A stretch of 15,027 nt of DNA, from the NCBI GenBank assembly GCA_050289385.1, contig JBNKFQ010000193.1:1-15027 (forward strand), in the 5' to 3' direction. Below, piece by piece: positions 4,899-12,977 of the stretch. Source of the stretch: JBNKFQ01 sp050289385 (lineage in GTDB: Bacteria > Pseudomonadota > Gammaproteobacteria > Pseudomonadales > Porticoccaceae). Every line of letters begins with the position of its first letter. Position 1 is the first letter of the stretch. A model generated the notes under the pieces. It saw only the letters and a list, made by a program, of their open reading frames with translations. It did no database searches and had not been told where the DNA came from. Both the position numbers and the translations under genes were made by a program.

Positions 4899-7127
4899 AT
4901 GACCGGAGGCAAGCTGCTGGAAAGGCGTCATTTGATACAACAAATTGGCATCACGTCGCTGTTCGCATTGATGGGCGTGTCGCTGGTAATGGGTATGGAA
5001 GCTGGCACAGCTGTGTGGCAGGTGATGATTCTGGTTGTGATCACCTGGCTTTCAGTGATGGTTGTGCTGCGCTTCAGCAATCTCCAGCGCCAGCAACAGG
5101 AGCTGATGGACAATAAGCAATTATTGCTTGAAGTGATGCTGTCGTCCTCGCCGGTTGTGGTTTGGACCCTGGACCCGTCCGGTAAAATTACCAGCTTCAA
5201 GGGTCGAGCGAGCCGTTTTGCCGGTGTTGAAAGTAACAAGGTGATCGGTCAGCGTATATCTACTTTTTTTCGAGAGTCCCCCCCTCTTGTACGTGAAATT
5301 CAGCGCGCTCTGAAGGGCGAAAAGTTCATGACTTTTCAAGAGTTCAAGGGCCGCTATTACCGACACCACTTTCAACCTCACCTGAATTATAGCGGCGCTG
5401 TAGACGCAGTCCACTGTGTATCTGTCGACTTAACGAAAGAGAAAGGGCTGGAGAAACAGTTGCGCCTTTCTTCAAAAATTTTTTCCAGTACCGGCGATGC
5501 CATTGTGGTGACGGATGCTCGCAGGGTCATTCAATCGGTTAACAATGCGTTTGTTGAGATTACCGGATTTTCGGAAGAAGACGTACTGGGGAAAAAACTG
5601 GGTTTGCCGCGTACTGCGAGTCAAGATATCTCTTTCTATAAAAAAGTATGGCGAGACCTGAAAAACCGTGACTCGTGGCGCGGTGAAATCTGGAGCAAAC
5701 GTCGGACAGGTGAGCTGTTTTCCGGTCGCATGACACTCAAAATCGTGCGTGGCCCGGAAGGGGATATCAGCAATTATGTGGCGTTTTTCTCCGATGTGAC
5801 TGACTTGAAAAGATCACAGGAAGAACTGCGTTATCTCGCCAACCATGACTCCCTGACCGGCCTTCCAAATCGACGGCTTTTTCTCGACCGCCTTGAGCAG
5901 GCAATCAAGCGAGCCAAGCGGAGTAAGGCCCGCATGGCGGTTTACTTTATTGATCTGGATGAGTTTAAAAAGATTAATGACACTCTGGGCCATCACGTAG
6001 GTGACAGTTTGCTGAAAGAGGTTGGCAGGCGCTTGCAAAGTATCGTTCGTGAGATGGATACGGTGTCGCGTCTGGCTGGAGATGAGTTCACAATTATTAC
6101 TGAAAATGTCAGCAGCTCTGAAGAAGTCAGCAATATCGCGCACAAGGTGCTGGGCATTTTTGATTTGCCATTTCATCTGCATGACCGTGAGTTTTATGTA
6201 TCTTCCAGTGTTGGAGTTGGAGTGTTTCCAGACGATGGTGAAGACCTGGTAACCCTGATGAAAGGTGCCGACTCGGCCATGTACAAGGCCAAGGCAGAAG
6301 GCCGCAATGGCTTTTATCAGCTGTCTCACAAGCCTGCGAGCCACGAGCACACTGACCTGTTTTTTAATTCTGAACTGCGTATGGCGCTAAAGCGTAATCA
6401 GCTGTCCATGCTGTATCAGCCCCAGGTAATGATCCAAACCGGTGAAGTGATTGGCTGTGAGGCCCTGATGCGTTGGAACCACCATTCCAGAGGGCAGGTT
6501 ATGCCACTCACGTTTATCCCGATTGCAGAGCAAACCGGATTGATACACGAACTGGGCGAGTGGGCGCTGAACACCGCCTGTGAACGAATGCAGCAATGGC
6601 GACATGATGGCTTGCAGCTCAAGTATATTTCCGTCAATGTGTCTCTGCCCCAGTTGCGCAACCCCGAGTTTCCCGAGCAGGTCAGGCGCGCGCTGCAGCA
6701 CTCGAACTTGCCACCCGAATCCCTTGTGCTGGAAGTCTCTGAAAAATCCCTGTTGGTAAACATGGAGGACACACGCGGGTTTATTCAGAAACTGGCAGAT
6801 TTGGGCGTTATTATTTCAATTGATGATTTTGGCACCGGCAAGGCACCTTATGGTTACCTGAAAAACTTGCCGGTTGGGGTTATCAAAATAGATCATCAGC
6901 TGATGAAAGATATAAAAATGGGCAAACAGAGCGACAGCCTGGTGCGCGCCATTTTTGGCCTCGGAGATGTTTTGGGGCTTGATGTTATCGCTGAAGGTGT
7001 AGAACGCTCTATACAGGAAAAATACCTGCACGCTGTTGGCTGTCGATTCGCTCAGGGCTTTCTGTACGGCAAGCCAATGAGTCCGGATTCATTCAGCCAA
7101 CTGTTTACCAAAAACACCATTTCCTGA
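4899..7127 (+). CDS. membrane PAS-PAS-GGDEF-EAL cyclic-di-GMP turnover protein
   Basis: The 742-residue protein has two membrane helices (~16-33, ~38-57), a first PAS domain (~75-180), a second PAS (~190-305, ending FFSDVTDLKRSQEELR), a GGDEF domain (~310-475) and an EAL domain (~490-740). The cyclase loop is AGDEF (393-397), a variant seen in some active enzymes; IDLDEFKKIND and the RxxD inhibitory site (REMD) are intact. The EAL domain keeps EALMRW (from Glu521), NVSLPQLR, LEVSEKSLL, SIDDFGTG, IKID, AEGVE and QGFLYGKPM, so c-di-GMP hydrolysis is plausible. Loop 6 is unusual, GKAPYGYL rather than the common GYSSLxYL. It may make and break c-di-GMP in response to a PAS-sensed cue. It lies after the probable c-di-GMP sensor gene and 30 nt before trmH. 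Confidence 0.92.
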   Translation: MTGGKLLERRHLIQQIGITSLFALMGVSLVMGMEAGTAVWQVMILVVITWLSVMVVLRFSNLQRQQQELMDNKQLLLEVMLSSSPVVVWTLDPSGKITSFKGRASRFAGVESNKVIGQRISTFFRESPPLVREIQRALKGEKFMTFQEFKGRYYRHHFQPHLNYSGAVDAVHCVSVDLTKEKGLEKQLRLSSKIFSSTGDAIVVTDARRVIQSVNNAFVEITGFSEEDVLGKKLGLPRTASQDISFYKKVWRDLKNRDSWRGEIWSKRRTGELFSGRMTLKIVRGPEGDISNYVAFFSDVTDLKRSQEELRYLANHDSLTGLPNRRLFLDRLEQAIKRAKRSKARMAVYFIDLDEFKKINDTLGHHVGDSLLKEVGRRLQSIVREMDTVSRLAGDEFTIITENVSSSEEVSNIAHKVLGIFDLPFHLHDREFYVSSSVGVGVFPDDGEDLVTLMKGADSAMYKAKAEGRNGFYQLSHKPASHEHTDLFFNSELRMALKRNQLSMLYQPQVMIQTGEVIGCEALMRWNHHSRGQVMPLTFIPIAEQTGLIHELGEWALNTACERMQQWRHDGLQLKYISVNVSLPQLRNPEFPEQVRRALQHSNLPPESLVLEVSEKSLLVNMEDTRGFIQKLADLGVIISIDDFGTGKAPYGYLKNLPVGVIKIDHQLMKDIKMGKQSDSLVRAIFGLGDVLGLDVIAEGVERSIQEKYLHAVGCRFAQGFLYGKPMSPDSFSQLFTKNTIS

Positions 7128-7157
7128 GAAAAGCGCGGGTGCCAAGAGGTTGTTTGT

Positions 7158-7826
7158 GTGACTCCAGAACGTTTCCAAAAAGTTGTATCTGTTCTGGAGC
7201 GCCGCCAGCCCGACCTTACCGTGATAACTGATGATGTGCACAAGGGGCAAAATCTTTCTGCCATAGTACGTACCTGCGATGCTGTCGGTGTTTCTGAAAT
7301 ATATGCAGCTTACAGCGACGGTAACTATCGTGCCCACACCGGCACTGCGCTGGGGAGCCAGAAGTGGGTTGAGGTAAATACCTGTTCTGATATTGGCGAG
7401 CCCGTTAAACAACTTCAGGAAAAAGGTTACCAGGTTGTTGCTGCTCACCTTTCCGACCGTGCTGTGGATTTTCGAGCGATTGATTACACTTTGCCCACAG
7501 CAGTATTGTTTGGTGCAGAAAAAAACGGCGTAAGTGCCACCTCGAGACAACTGGTGAATCAGGAAGTTGTTATTCCCATGCTCGGCATGGTCAGTTCCTT
7601 TAACGTATCTGTCGCTTGTGCTGTGATATTGTGTGAAGCTCAGCGTCAGCGGCAGGTTGCCGGCATGTATAACCGGCGCCGTTTGTCCGATGATAGCTTC
7701 AAACGATTATTGTTTGAATGGTGCCATCCGGTTATTGCTGGCTACTGTCGGGCCAAAAAGCTGCCTTATCCCGAGCTTGATGCAGACGGTGATCTTGTCA
7801 ACCCGTCTGAGTTGAAAGCTCTGTAA
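7158..7826 (+). CDS. trmH: tRNA (guanosine(18)-2'-O)-methyltransferase
   Basis: The enzyme uses S-adenosylmethionine to methylate the ribose of G18 in the D-loop of tRNAs, in the cytoplasm. The 222-residue protein has the SPOUT-class motifs: NLSAIVRTCDAVGV with catalytic Arg38 (motif 1), LFGAEKNGVS (motif 2) and IPMLGMVSSFNVSVACAVILCEA (motif 3, trefoil knot). It also has the TrmH-specific N terminus RRQPDLTV, THLSD-like AHLSDRAVDFRAIDYT, and the C-terminal LLFEW..P and KKLPYP. The start is GTG 7158 with AAGAGG 8 nt upstream. The 30-nt gap suggests readthrough from the GGDEF-EAL gene. Its last codons and stop form the first copy of a tandem repeat array, so the C terminus may have been reshaped. 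Confidence 0.95.
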   Translation: MTPERFQKVVSVLERRQPDLTVITDDVHKGQNLSAIVRTCDAVGVSEIYAAYSDGNYRAHTGTALGSQKWVEVNTCSDIGEPVKQLQEKGYQVVAAHLSDRAVDFRAIDYTLPTAVLFGAEKNGVSATSRQLVNQEVVIPMLGMVSSFNVSVACAVILCEAQRQRQVAGMYNRRRLSDDSFKRLLFEWCHPVIAGYCRAKKLPYPELDADGDLVNPSELKAL

Positions 7827-7909
7827 ATTAAATGTTTTATAAATTAATAGCTTTGTAATTTAAAGCTTTGTATATCGAAAGCTTTGTAAATCGAAAGATT
7901 TATAAACAG
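7815..7909. repeat. six imperfect ~16-bp tandem repeats overlapping the trmH stop
   Basis: The unit is close to AAAGCTTTGTAAATCG. Copies start at 7815, 7830, 7846, 7862, 7878 and 7894. The fourth and fifth differ at one base, while the first, second and sixth are more diverged. The first copy supplies the last trmH codons (AAA GCT CTG) and its TAA stop. The array is very AT-rich against its surroundings. No spacers are present, so it is not CRISPR. Confidence 0.8.
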
Positions 7910-8096
7910 CTGACTGGCAAAATCCGGTACAGGTTGCGCATTAATTGCAAGAGGACAATTTGCAACGCGGACCCGCCAGGGCTGTTTGTTATCTGGTTTC
8001 AGGCTGAACTGACCAGTCACAAACCGGCAAGGATAGTATTACGGAATTACATACAATCGAATTTGTAACGTTGACCGTCCCGCAACGGAGTTGAAT

Positions 8097-9881
8097 ATGA
8101 CCGAGTACACCACACCGCTTAATGATATTCGTTTTGTTCTGCACGACGTTTTGAAGCTGGATGCCATAATTGCGTTGCCGCGTTACGCTGACCTGTCAGC
8201 GGATGTGATAGACGCCATTCTGACAGAAGGCGCGAAGTTTTTTTCAGAAGTGGTGGCGCCAACCAATCAGACCGCGGATCGCGAAGGCACAAGTGTTGTC
8301 GACAAAAAAGTTGTGGCGTCTCCCGAGCTTAAACAGGCTTACAAGGCGATGGTGGAAGGTGGCTGGCCCAGCCTGGCGGGTAACACAGAGTATGGCGGCC
8401 AGGGTATTCCCCACGTTGTGTCGGTGGCAATTGACGAAATGTGTCAAAGTGCCAACCTGGCGTTCAGCCTGTGTCCCTTACTCGGCAAGGGTGTTATCAC
8501 AGCGCTGGAAGATTATGGCAGCGACGCTCAAAAAGCACTGTATTTGCCAAAACTGATTTCCGGCGAATGGGCAGGCACAATGAATTTAACCGAGCCGCAA
8601 GCGGGCAGTGATCTGGCGGCGGTGCGCTGCAAGGCAGTGCCCAGCGGAGATCATTACCTGATTTCCGGGCAGAAAATTTTTATCACTTGGGGCGACCACG
8701 ATTTTACCGACAACATTGTGCACCTGGTGTTGGCGCGCACACCGGATGCACCGGAAGGTGTGAAAGGTATTTCATTGTTTATTGTGCCCAAGTATCGCCA
8801 CGATGACGCTGGTGCCATTGTCGATCAAAACGACGTTTACCCGGTTTCGGTGGAACACAAGATGGGCATACACGCCAGTCCCACGTGTGTATTGAGTTAT
8901 GGTGATAACGGCGGCGCTACCGGTTATCTGGTTGGCAAGGAAAATGAAGGCCTGAAGTACATGTTTGCCATGATGAACCACGCCAGGTTGTCGGTGGGCT
9001 TGCAGGGGGTTGCTCTGGGTGAGCGCGCCTATCAGCAGGCGCGTGACTACTCTCGGGACCGTTTGCAGGGAACGATTGTTGGTGCAGATGGCAGAGTGCC
9101 TATCATCAAACACCCGGATGTGCGTCGCATGTTGATGTTGATGCGCAGTCAGGTGGAGGCAGGGCGCGCGCTGGCCTATTCTGCTCTGGCTCACTCCGAT
9201 CAGGTTGCCGGTGCATCCGATAACAAAACCCGGGAATATCATCAGCGCAGAATTGACTTGTTGACACCGCTGGTCAAGGGGTGGTGTACAGAAATGATTC
9301 AGGAGGTCGCGTATCTTGGTGTTCAGATTCATGGTGGTATGGGTTTTATCGAGGAAACCGGTGCCGCGCAACATGACAGGGACGCACGCATACTGCCGAT
9401 TTACGAAGGCACCAACGGTATTCAGGCCATGGATCTTGTGGGGCGAAAACTGTTAAAAGACAAAGGTCGGGGCTTGCAAGAGTTGTCTGCCGATCTTCAG
9501 CAAATATTGTCGCAGTTGGACGAGGCGGGCAAACCGTTCAGGGAAATCCATCGTGGCTTGAGACAGGCATTGTTCGTTAGTGACAAGGCCGTGCGCCACC
9601 TGTTTACCAATGTCATGGCTGACTGGAGCTTTCCCAACTCGGTGGCGGTAAATATGATGATGTTACTGGGAACAACAGCAGCGGGTGCCATGATCGCAAA
9701 AAGCGCGTTAGTGGCTCGGCAGAAGCTGGACAGTAGTGACGGCAATACGGCTTTTTATCGCAACAAGATAATAACTGCGCGCTTTTTCGCAGAACACGTA
9801 TTGCCGCGAACAACGGGCTACCTGTCATCAATACTGGCCGGGCACGAAACGATTATGGCTATAGACGAAAGCGATCTGTGA
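8097..9881 (+). CDS. acyl-CoA dehydrogenase, long form (DmdC-like)
   Basis: This FAD enzyme would make the alpha-beta double bond of an acyl-CoA. At 594 residues it is the large form with an extra N-terminal segment and a C-terminal extension, as in DmdC (3-methylmercaptopropionyl-CoA dehydrogenase) and related fatty-acyl-CoA dehydrogenases. Motifs seen are LTEPQAGSDL, FITWGDHD, VEHKMGIHASPT, QIHGGMGFIEE and IYEGTNGIQAMDLVGRK, where Glu437 is the expected catalytic base. I chose ATG 8097 over TTG 8091 because GGAG at 8087-8090 is 6 nt before it. TACAAT (8052-8057) could be its -10; no clear -35 is seen. It ends just before the DJ-1/PfpI gene, probably one operon. Substrate cannot be fixed from sequence, and no other dmd gene is here. 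Confidence 0.92.
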   Translation: MTEYTTPLNDIRFVLHDVLKLDAIIALPRYADLSADVIDAILTEGAKFFSEVVAPTNQTADREGTSVVDKKVVASPELKQAYKAMVEGGWPSLAGNTEYGGQGIPHVVSVAIDEMCQSANLAFSLCPLLGKGVITALEDYGSDAQKALYLPKLISGEWAGTMNLTEPQAGSDLAAVRCKAVPSGDHYLISGQKIFITWGDHDFTDNIVHLVLARTPDAPEGVKGISLFIVPKYRHDDAGAIVDQNDVYPVSVEHKMGIHASPTCVLSYGDNGGATGYLVGKENEGLKYMFAMMNHARLSVGLQGVALGERAYQQARDYSRDRLQGTIVGADGRVPIIKHPDVRRMLMLMRSQVEAGRALAYSALAHSDQVAGASDNKTREYHQRRIDLLTPLVKGWCTEMIQEVAYLGVQIHGGMGFIEETGAAQHDRDARILPIYEGTNGIQAMDLVGRKLLKDKGRGLQELSADLQQILSQLDEAGKPFREIHRGLRQALFVSDKAVRHLFTNVMADWSFPNSVAVNMMMLLGTTAAGAMIAKSALVARQKLDSSDGNTAFYRNKIITARFFAEHVLPRTTGYLSSILAGHETIMAIDESDL

Positions 9882-9898
9882 CAATACCGGGGCAGAGG

Positions 9899-10528
9899 AT
9901 GCGGATCGCGATACTGACATTTGACGGGTTCAACGAAACCGATTCCTTTGTCGCATTGAATATGCTTGGCCGGGTCAAGCCCGGGGACTGGCAGGTAGCG
10001 ATTACCAGTCCCTCGCAATCGGTGCAGTCACAAAATGGTGTCATGATTCGTGCGCAACAACCCCTGGAGTTTGCCAACGACGCCGAAGTGGTGCTGGTTG
10101 GCAGCGGTCGCCATACACGGCGAGTGGTGCACGATACAGCGGTGATGTCGCGTCTGAGGCTCGACAGCAAACGTCAGCTGATTGGGTCGCAGTGTTCGGG
10201 AGCCCTGCTGCTGGCAAAGTTACGTTTGCCGGGCAGTGGTTTGCTGTGCACAGATGATTCCACCAGACCCGCGCTCCAGTCAGAAGGTGTTACGGTGCCT
10301 GATCAACCATTTTATTCTGTCGGCAATATTGCTTCGGCTGGCGGTTGTTTATCGTCGCACTATCTCGCTACCTGGGTTGTCTGGCGACTGGAGGGTAAAG
10401 CGGCGGCAGAAAAAGCACTGGCTTATGTCGCGCCTGTGGGCGAAAAAGAGCGGTATGTTGCACATGCCCTCAAGGTGGTGGAGCCTTTTGTTGAGGCCTC
10501 CGGTGAGATTATTCATACGACAGCCTGA
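9899..10528 (+). CDS. DJ-1/PfpI-family (class I glutamine amidotransferase-like) protein
   Basis: The ~209-residue protein begins MRIAILTFDGFNETDSF, the first strand and turn of the DJ-1/PfpI fold. It has the nucleophile elbow GSQCSGALLLAK with Cys99, and GGCLSSHYLATWVVWRLEG matching the later family motif that often holds a His. Members include chaperone/deglycase-like proteins, isonitrile hydratases and AraC-regulator sensor domains; this one has no DNA-binding domain. Its substrate is unknown. ATG 9899 fits the domain start. A GTG at 9878 overlapping the previous stop (GTGA) would add 7 residues and allow translational coupling. It is convergent with the LysR gene, 19 bp away, without a visible terminator. 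Confidence 0.8.
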   Translation: MRIAILTFDGFNETDSFVALNMLGRVKPGDWQVAITSPSQSVQSQNGVMIRAQQPLEFANDAEVVLVGSGRHTRRVVHDTAVMSRLRLDSKRQLIGSQCSGALLLAKLRLPGSGLLCTDDSTRPALQSEGVTVPDQPFYSVGNIASAGGCLSSHYLATWVVWRLEGKAAAEKALAYVAPVGEKERYVAHALKVVEPFVEASGEIIHTTA

Positions 10529-10547
10529 GCATTTGTCCCAAGCGGTT

Positions 10548-11420
10548 TCAAGACCGATATTTCTGCAGCAACTCAATAAAAGCCCCGGCAGCGTTTGACA
10601 GGGTTTTTTCCCGGTGGTGCATATAACCCAGGTCCCGTGACAATTGAATACCCGGAATGTTGATGGTCTTGAGTTCGTCATCAATCATGTGGTTTGGCAA
10701 AACACTCCATCCCAGGCCTGTTGCGACCATGGCCTTGACGGTTTCCAGGTAATTGGTCGCCATGGATGTCGTCAGGTTCAGGCCCCTGCTGCGAAATAAC
10801 TCCCTGACGATGGCGCCCGTCCAGGTATTCAGTTCCGGCAGCACTGCTGGATAGTTCTGCAGGTCTGCCAATGTTGTTTTGCCGGCAAGCGCCAGCGGGT
10901 GTTCCGGCGCTGCCACAAACGACATCGGGTCGGGCCAGATTGTGGCAGTAACGACCCGGGGGTTCACGTCACGCGACAGGGTAATAACGGCCAGCTCCCG
11001 GGCACCGTGCAGTATTTCCTGGCAGGCACGTTCCGAATCCATAAATGTGGCGTCGACCGATACCTTTGGAAACAGCGCCATATATCGCTTCAGAACCGGG
11101 GGCAGCCTGCGCAGGCCGATGTGGTGGCTGATGGCCAGCCGCAGACGGCCACTGACCGAGCCGCTGATGTCGGCAATCACCTGCCGGGTCAGGGACAGCT
11201 CCGCCAGAATATTCCGTGCTCGCGGCAACAGTTCCTTTCCACCCTCTGTCATCGATACTGTTCTGGCAATGCGATCAAAGAGCTTGCAGTTCAACTGTTG
11301 TTCCAGCAGAGCGATGCGTTTGCTTACCGCCGATTGGGTAAGGTGCAAATTCTCCGCGGCCAGCGAAAATGAACCGGTTTCGGCTACTTTTACAAAGGCT
11401 TCAAGCAGCAGGGTATCCAT
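10548..11420 (-). CDS. LysR-type transcriptional regulator divergent from leuC
   Basis: The 290-residue protein has an N-terminal winged helix-turn-helix (~1-60; FSLAAENLHLTQSAVSKRIALLEQQL) and a two-lobed periplasmic-binding-protein-like effector domain (~90-290; ..VATGLGWSVLPNHMI). LysR proteins usually control a divergent neighbour, here the leucine genes, in response to a pathway metabolite. In Pseudomonas aeruginosa an uncharacterised LysR gene (PA3122, from memory) likewise sits next to leuC. AAGG lies 8 nt upstream of the ATG. The effector may be a leucine-pathway intermediate such as isopropylmalate, but that is inference. An ATTC-N7-GAAT box in the intergenic space is the likely operator. 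Confidence 0.92.
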   Translation of the reverse strand: MDTLLLEAFVKVAETGSFSLAAENLHLTQSAVSKRIALLEQQLNCKLFDRIARTVSMTEGGKELLPRARNILAELSLTRQVIADISGSVSGRLRLAISHHIGLRRLPPVLKRYMALFPKVSVDATFMDSERACQEILHGARELAVITLSRDVNPRVVTATIWPDPMSFVAAPEHPLALAGKTTLADLQNYPAVLPELNTWTGAIVRELFRSRGLNLTTSMATNYLETVKAMVATGLGWSVLPNHMIDDELKTINIPGIQLSRDLGYMHHREKTLSNAAGAFIELLQKYRS

Positions 11421-11450
11421 AGTGGTGGCCTTTTTTGATTGGGAACATAC

Positions 11451-11465
11451 ATTCTTGTTTGGAAT
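11451..11465. promoter_or_regulatory. putative LysR operator, ATTC-N7-GAAT
   Basis: A 15-bp interrupted dyad of the T-N11-A type bound by LysR proteins lies 30 bp from the LysR start and about 84 bp from the leuC start. Its position suits both autoregulation and activation of leuC. It was found by eye and is untested. Confidence 0.5.
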
Positions 11466-11486
11466 CCATTATATTTAAAAGATGAA

Positions 11487-11515
11487 TTTATTTTATTGCA
11501 AGCAGGATCTACACT
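11487..11515 (+). promoter_or_regulatory. possible activator-dependent leuC promoter
   Basis: TACACT (11510-11515) is a fair -10. Seventeen bases upstream the -35 position is TTTATT, which is poor, as is common where a LysR protein recruits polymerase. The operator box lies about 22 bp further upstream. No leader peptide or attenuator is visible before leuC. Confidence 0.3.
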
Positions 11516-11548
11516 GGGCGCAATAAATTTTGCGAGACGGAGAGCACA

Positions 11549-12976
11549 ATGGCTGGCAGAACCTTGTACGACAAGTTGTGGGACGCCCACCTGGTAAAAC
11601 AGCGGGACGACGGTACAGCGCTCATTTACATTGACCGTCAGTTACTGCACGAGGTCACGTCACCGCAGGCGTTTGAGGGCTTGCGTCTGGCTGGCAGAAA
11701 ACCGTGGCGTGTCGATGCCAACCTCGCCACGCCTGATCATAACGTGCCAACCACTCGCGCCGAGCGCGAGGCCGGTGTGGACGGTATCGAAGACGAAACC
11801 TCGCGTATTCAGGTAAAAACCCTGGATGAGAACTGCGACTATTTTGGCATTACCGAACACGGCATTAACGATCCCGGCCAGGGCATTGTGCACGTTGTCG
11901 GGCCCGAGCAGGGCGCGACATTGCCCGGCATGACCATTGTCTGCGGTGATTCCCACACTTCTACCCACGGCGCTCTCGGCGCCCTGGCTCACGGAATTGG
12001 CACGTCTGAAGTCGAACATGTATTGGCCACCCAGTGCCTGATTCAGCGCAAAATGAAAAATATGCTGGTGCAGGTGAACGGCAAACTGGGTTCGGGTGTT
12101 ACTGCCAAAGATGTGGCTCTGGCAGTGATTGGTAAAATTGGCACCGCTGGCGGCGGTGGCTATGCCATTGAGTTCGGCGGTGATGTTATTCGAAGCCTGT
12201 CCATGGAAGGGCGCATGACGGTCTGCAATATGGCAATAGAGGCCGGTGCTCGCGCCGGTATGGTAGCTGTGGACGACATCACCATTAACTATGTTAGGGA
12301 GCGTCGTTATGCGCCAAAAGGCAATCAATGGGCGCAAGCGGTAGCTTGCTGGCAAACCTTCCACAGTGATGAAGATGCCGTATTTGACAGCGTTGTTGAG
12401 TTGCAGGGTGACGATATTGTGCCCCAGGTAACCTGGGGTACGTCGCCGGAAATGGTTTTGCCGGTGCATGGCACCATTCCCGATCCCGACAAGGAACAAA
12501 ATCCAACCAAAAGTGAAGGCATACGCCGCGCCCTGGATTACATGGGGTTAAAGGCAAATATGCCGGTTATTGATATACCGGTGGACAGGGTTTTTATTGG
12601 CTCTTGTACAAATTCTCGTATTGAAGACCTGCGAGCGGCGGCGGCTGTGGCAAAAGGCAGAAGCCGGGCGGGTTCTGTAAAACAGGTGCTGGTGGTGCCC
12701 GGTTCCCAGGCGGTAAAGGCCCAGGCAGAGGCCGAGGGCCTGGACAAGATATTTACTAACGCCGGTATGGAGTGGCGTGAACCGGGGTGTTCCATGTGTC
12801 TGGCCATGAATGCCGACAAGCTTGGCAAGGGTGAGCATTGTGCGTCCACGTCCAACCGCAATTTTGAGGGGCGGCAAGGGTTTGGCGGACGCACTCATCT
12901 GGTGAGCCCGGCGATGGCTGTCGCGGCTGCGGTTACCGGGCATTTTGTTGATGTGCGCGAATTGATGGGAGACTGA
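11549..12976 (+). CDS. leuC: 3-isopropylmalate dehydratase large subunit
   Basis: With LeuD it isomerises 2-isopropylmalate to 3-isopropylmalate, the second step of leucine synthesis, using a 4Fe-4S cluster. The 475-residue length is normal. The cluster cysteines are Cys353 (FIGSCTNSR), Cys414 and Cys417 (PGCSMC). Other aconitase-family motifs are GDSHTSTHGALGALAHGIGTSEVEHVLATQ and GRQGFGGRTHLVSPAMA. GGAG at 11537-11540 lies 8 nt before the ATG. It is followed after 1 nt by leuD. A long antisense frame (11660-12499) is a shadow. Confidence 0.98.
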   Translation: MAGRTLYDKLWDAHLVKQRDDGTALIYIDRQLLHEVTSPQAFEGLRLAGRKPWRVDANLATPDHNVPTTRAEREAGVDGIEDETSRIQVKTLDENCDYFGITEHGINDPGQGIVHVVGPEQGATLPGMTIVCGDSHTSTHGALGALAHGIGTSEVEHVLATQCLIQRKMKNMLVQVNGKLGSGVTAKDVALAVIGKIGTAGGGGYAIEFGGDVIRSLSMEGRMTVCNMAIEAGARAGMVAVDDITINYVRERRYAPKGNQWAQAVACWQTFHSDEDAVFDSVVELQGDDIVPQVTWGTSPEMVLPVHGTIPDPDKEQNPTKSEGIRRALDYMGLKANMPVIDIPVDRVFIGSCTNSRIEDLRAAAAVAKGRSRAGSVKQVLVVPGSQAVKAQAEAEGLDKIFTNAGMEWREPGCSMCLAMNADKLGKGEHCASTSNRNFEGRQGFGGRTHLVSPAMAVAAAVTGHFVDVRELMGD

Positions 12977-12977
12977 C

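Noticed and set aside
7815..7909. CRISPR array
   Set aside because: Repeats are contiguous with no spacers, and no cas genes are present.
7868..8068. 66-codon frame between trmH and the acyl-CoA dehydrogenase gene
   Set aside because: Its beginning is translated tandem repeat and it has no ribosome binding site.
8097..9881. naming the acyl-CoA dehydrogenase dmdC
   Set aside because: The long form is shared by several enzymes and no dmdA, dmdB or dmdD gene is nearby, so the substrate cannot be assigned.
11660..12499. 279-codon minus-strand frame within leuC
   Set aside because: It is a shadow of the well-supported leuC reading frame.
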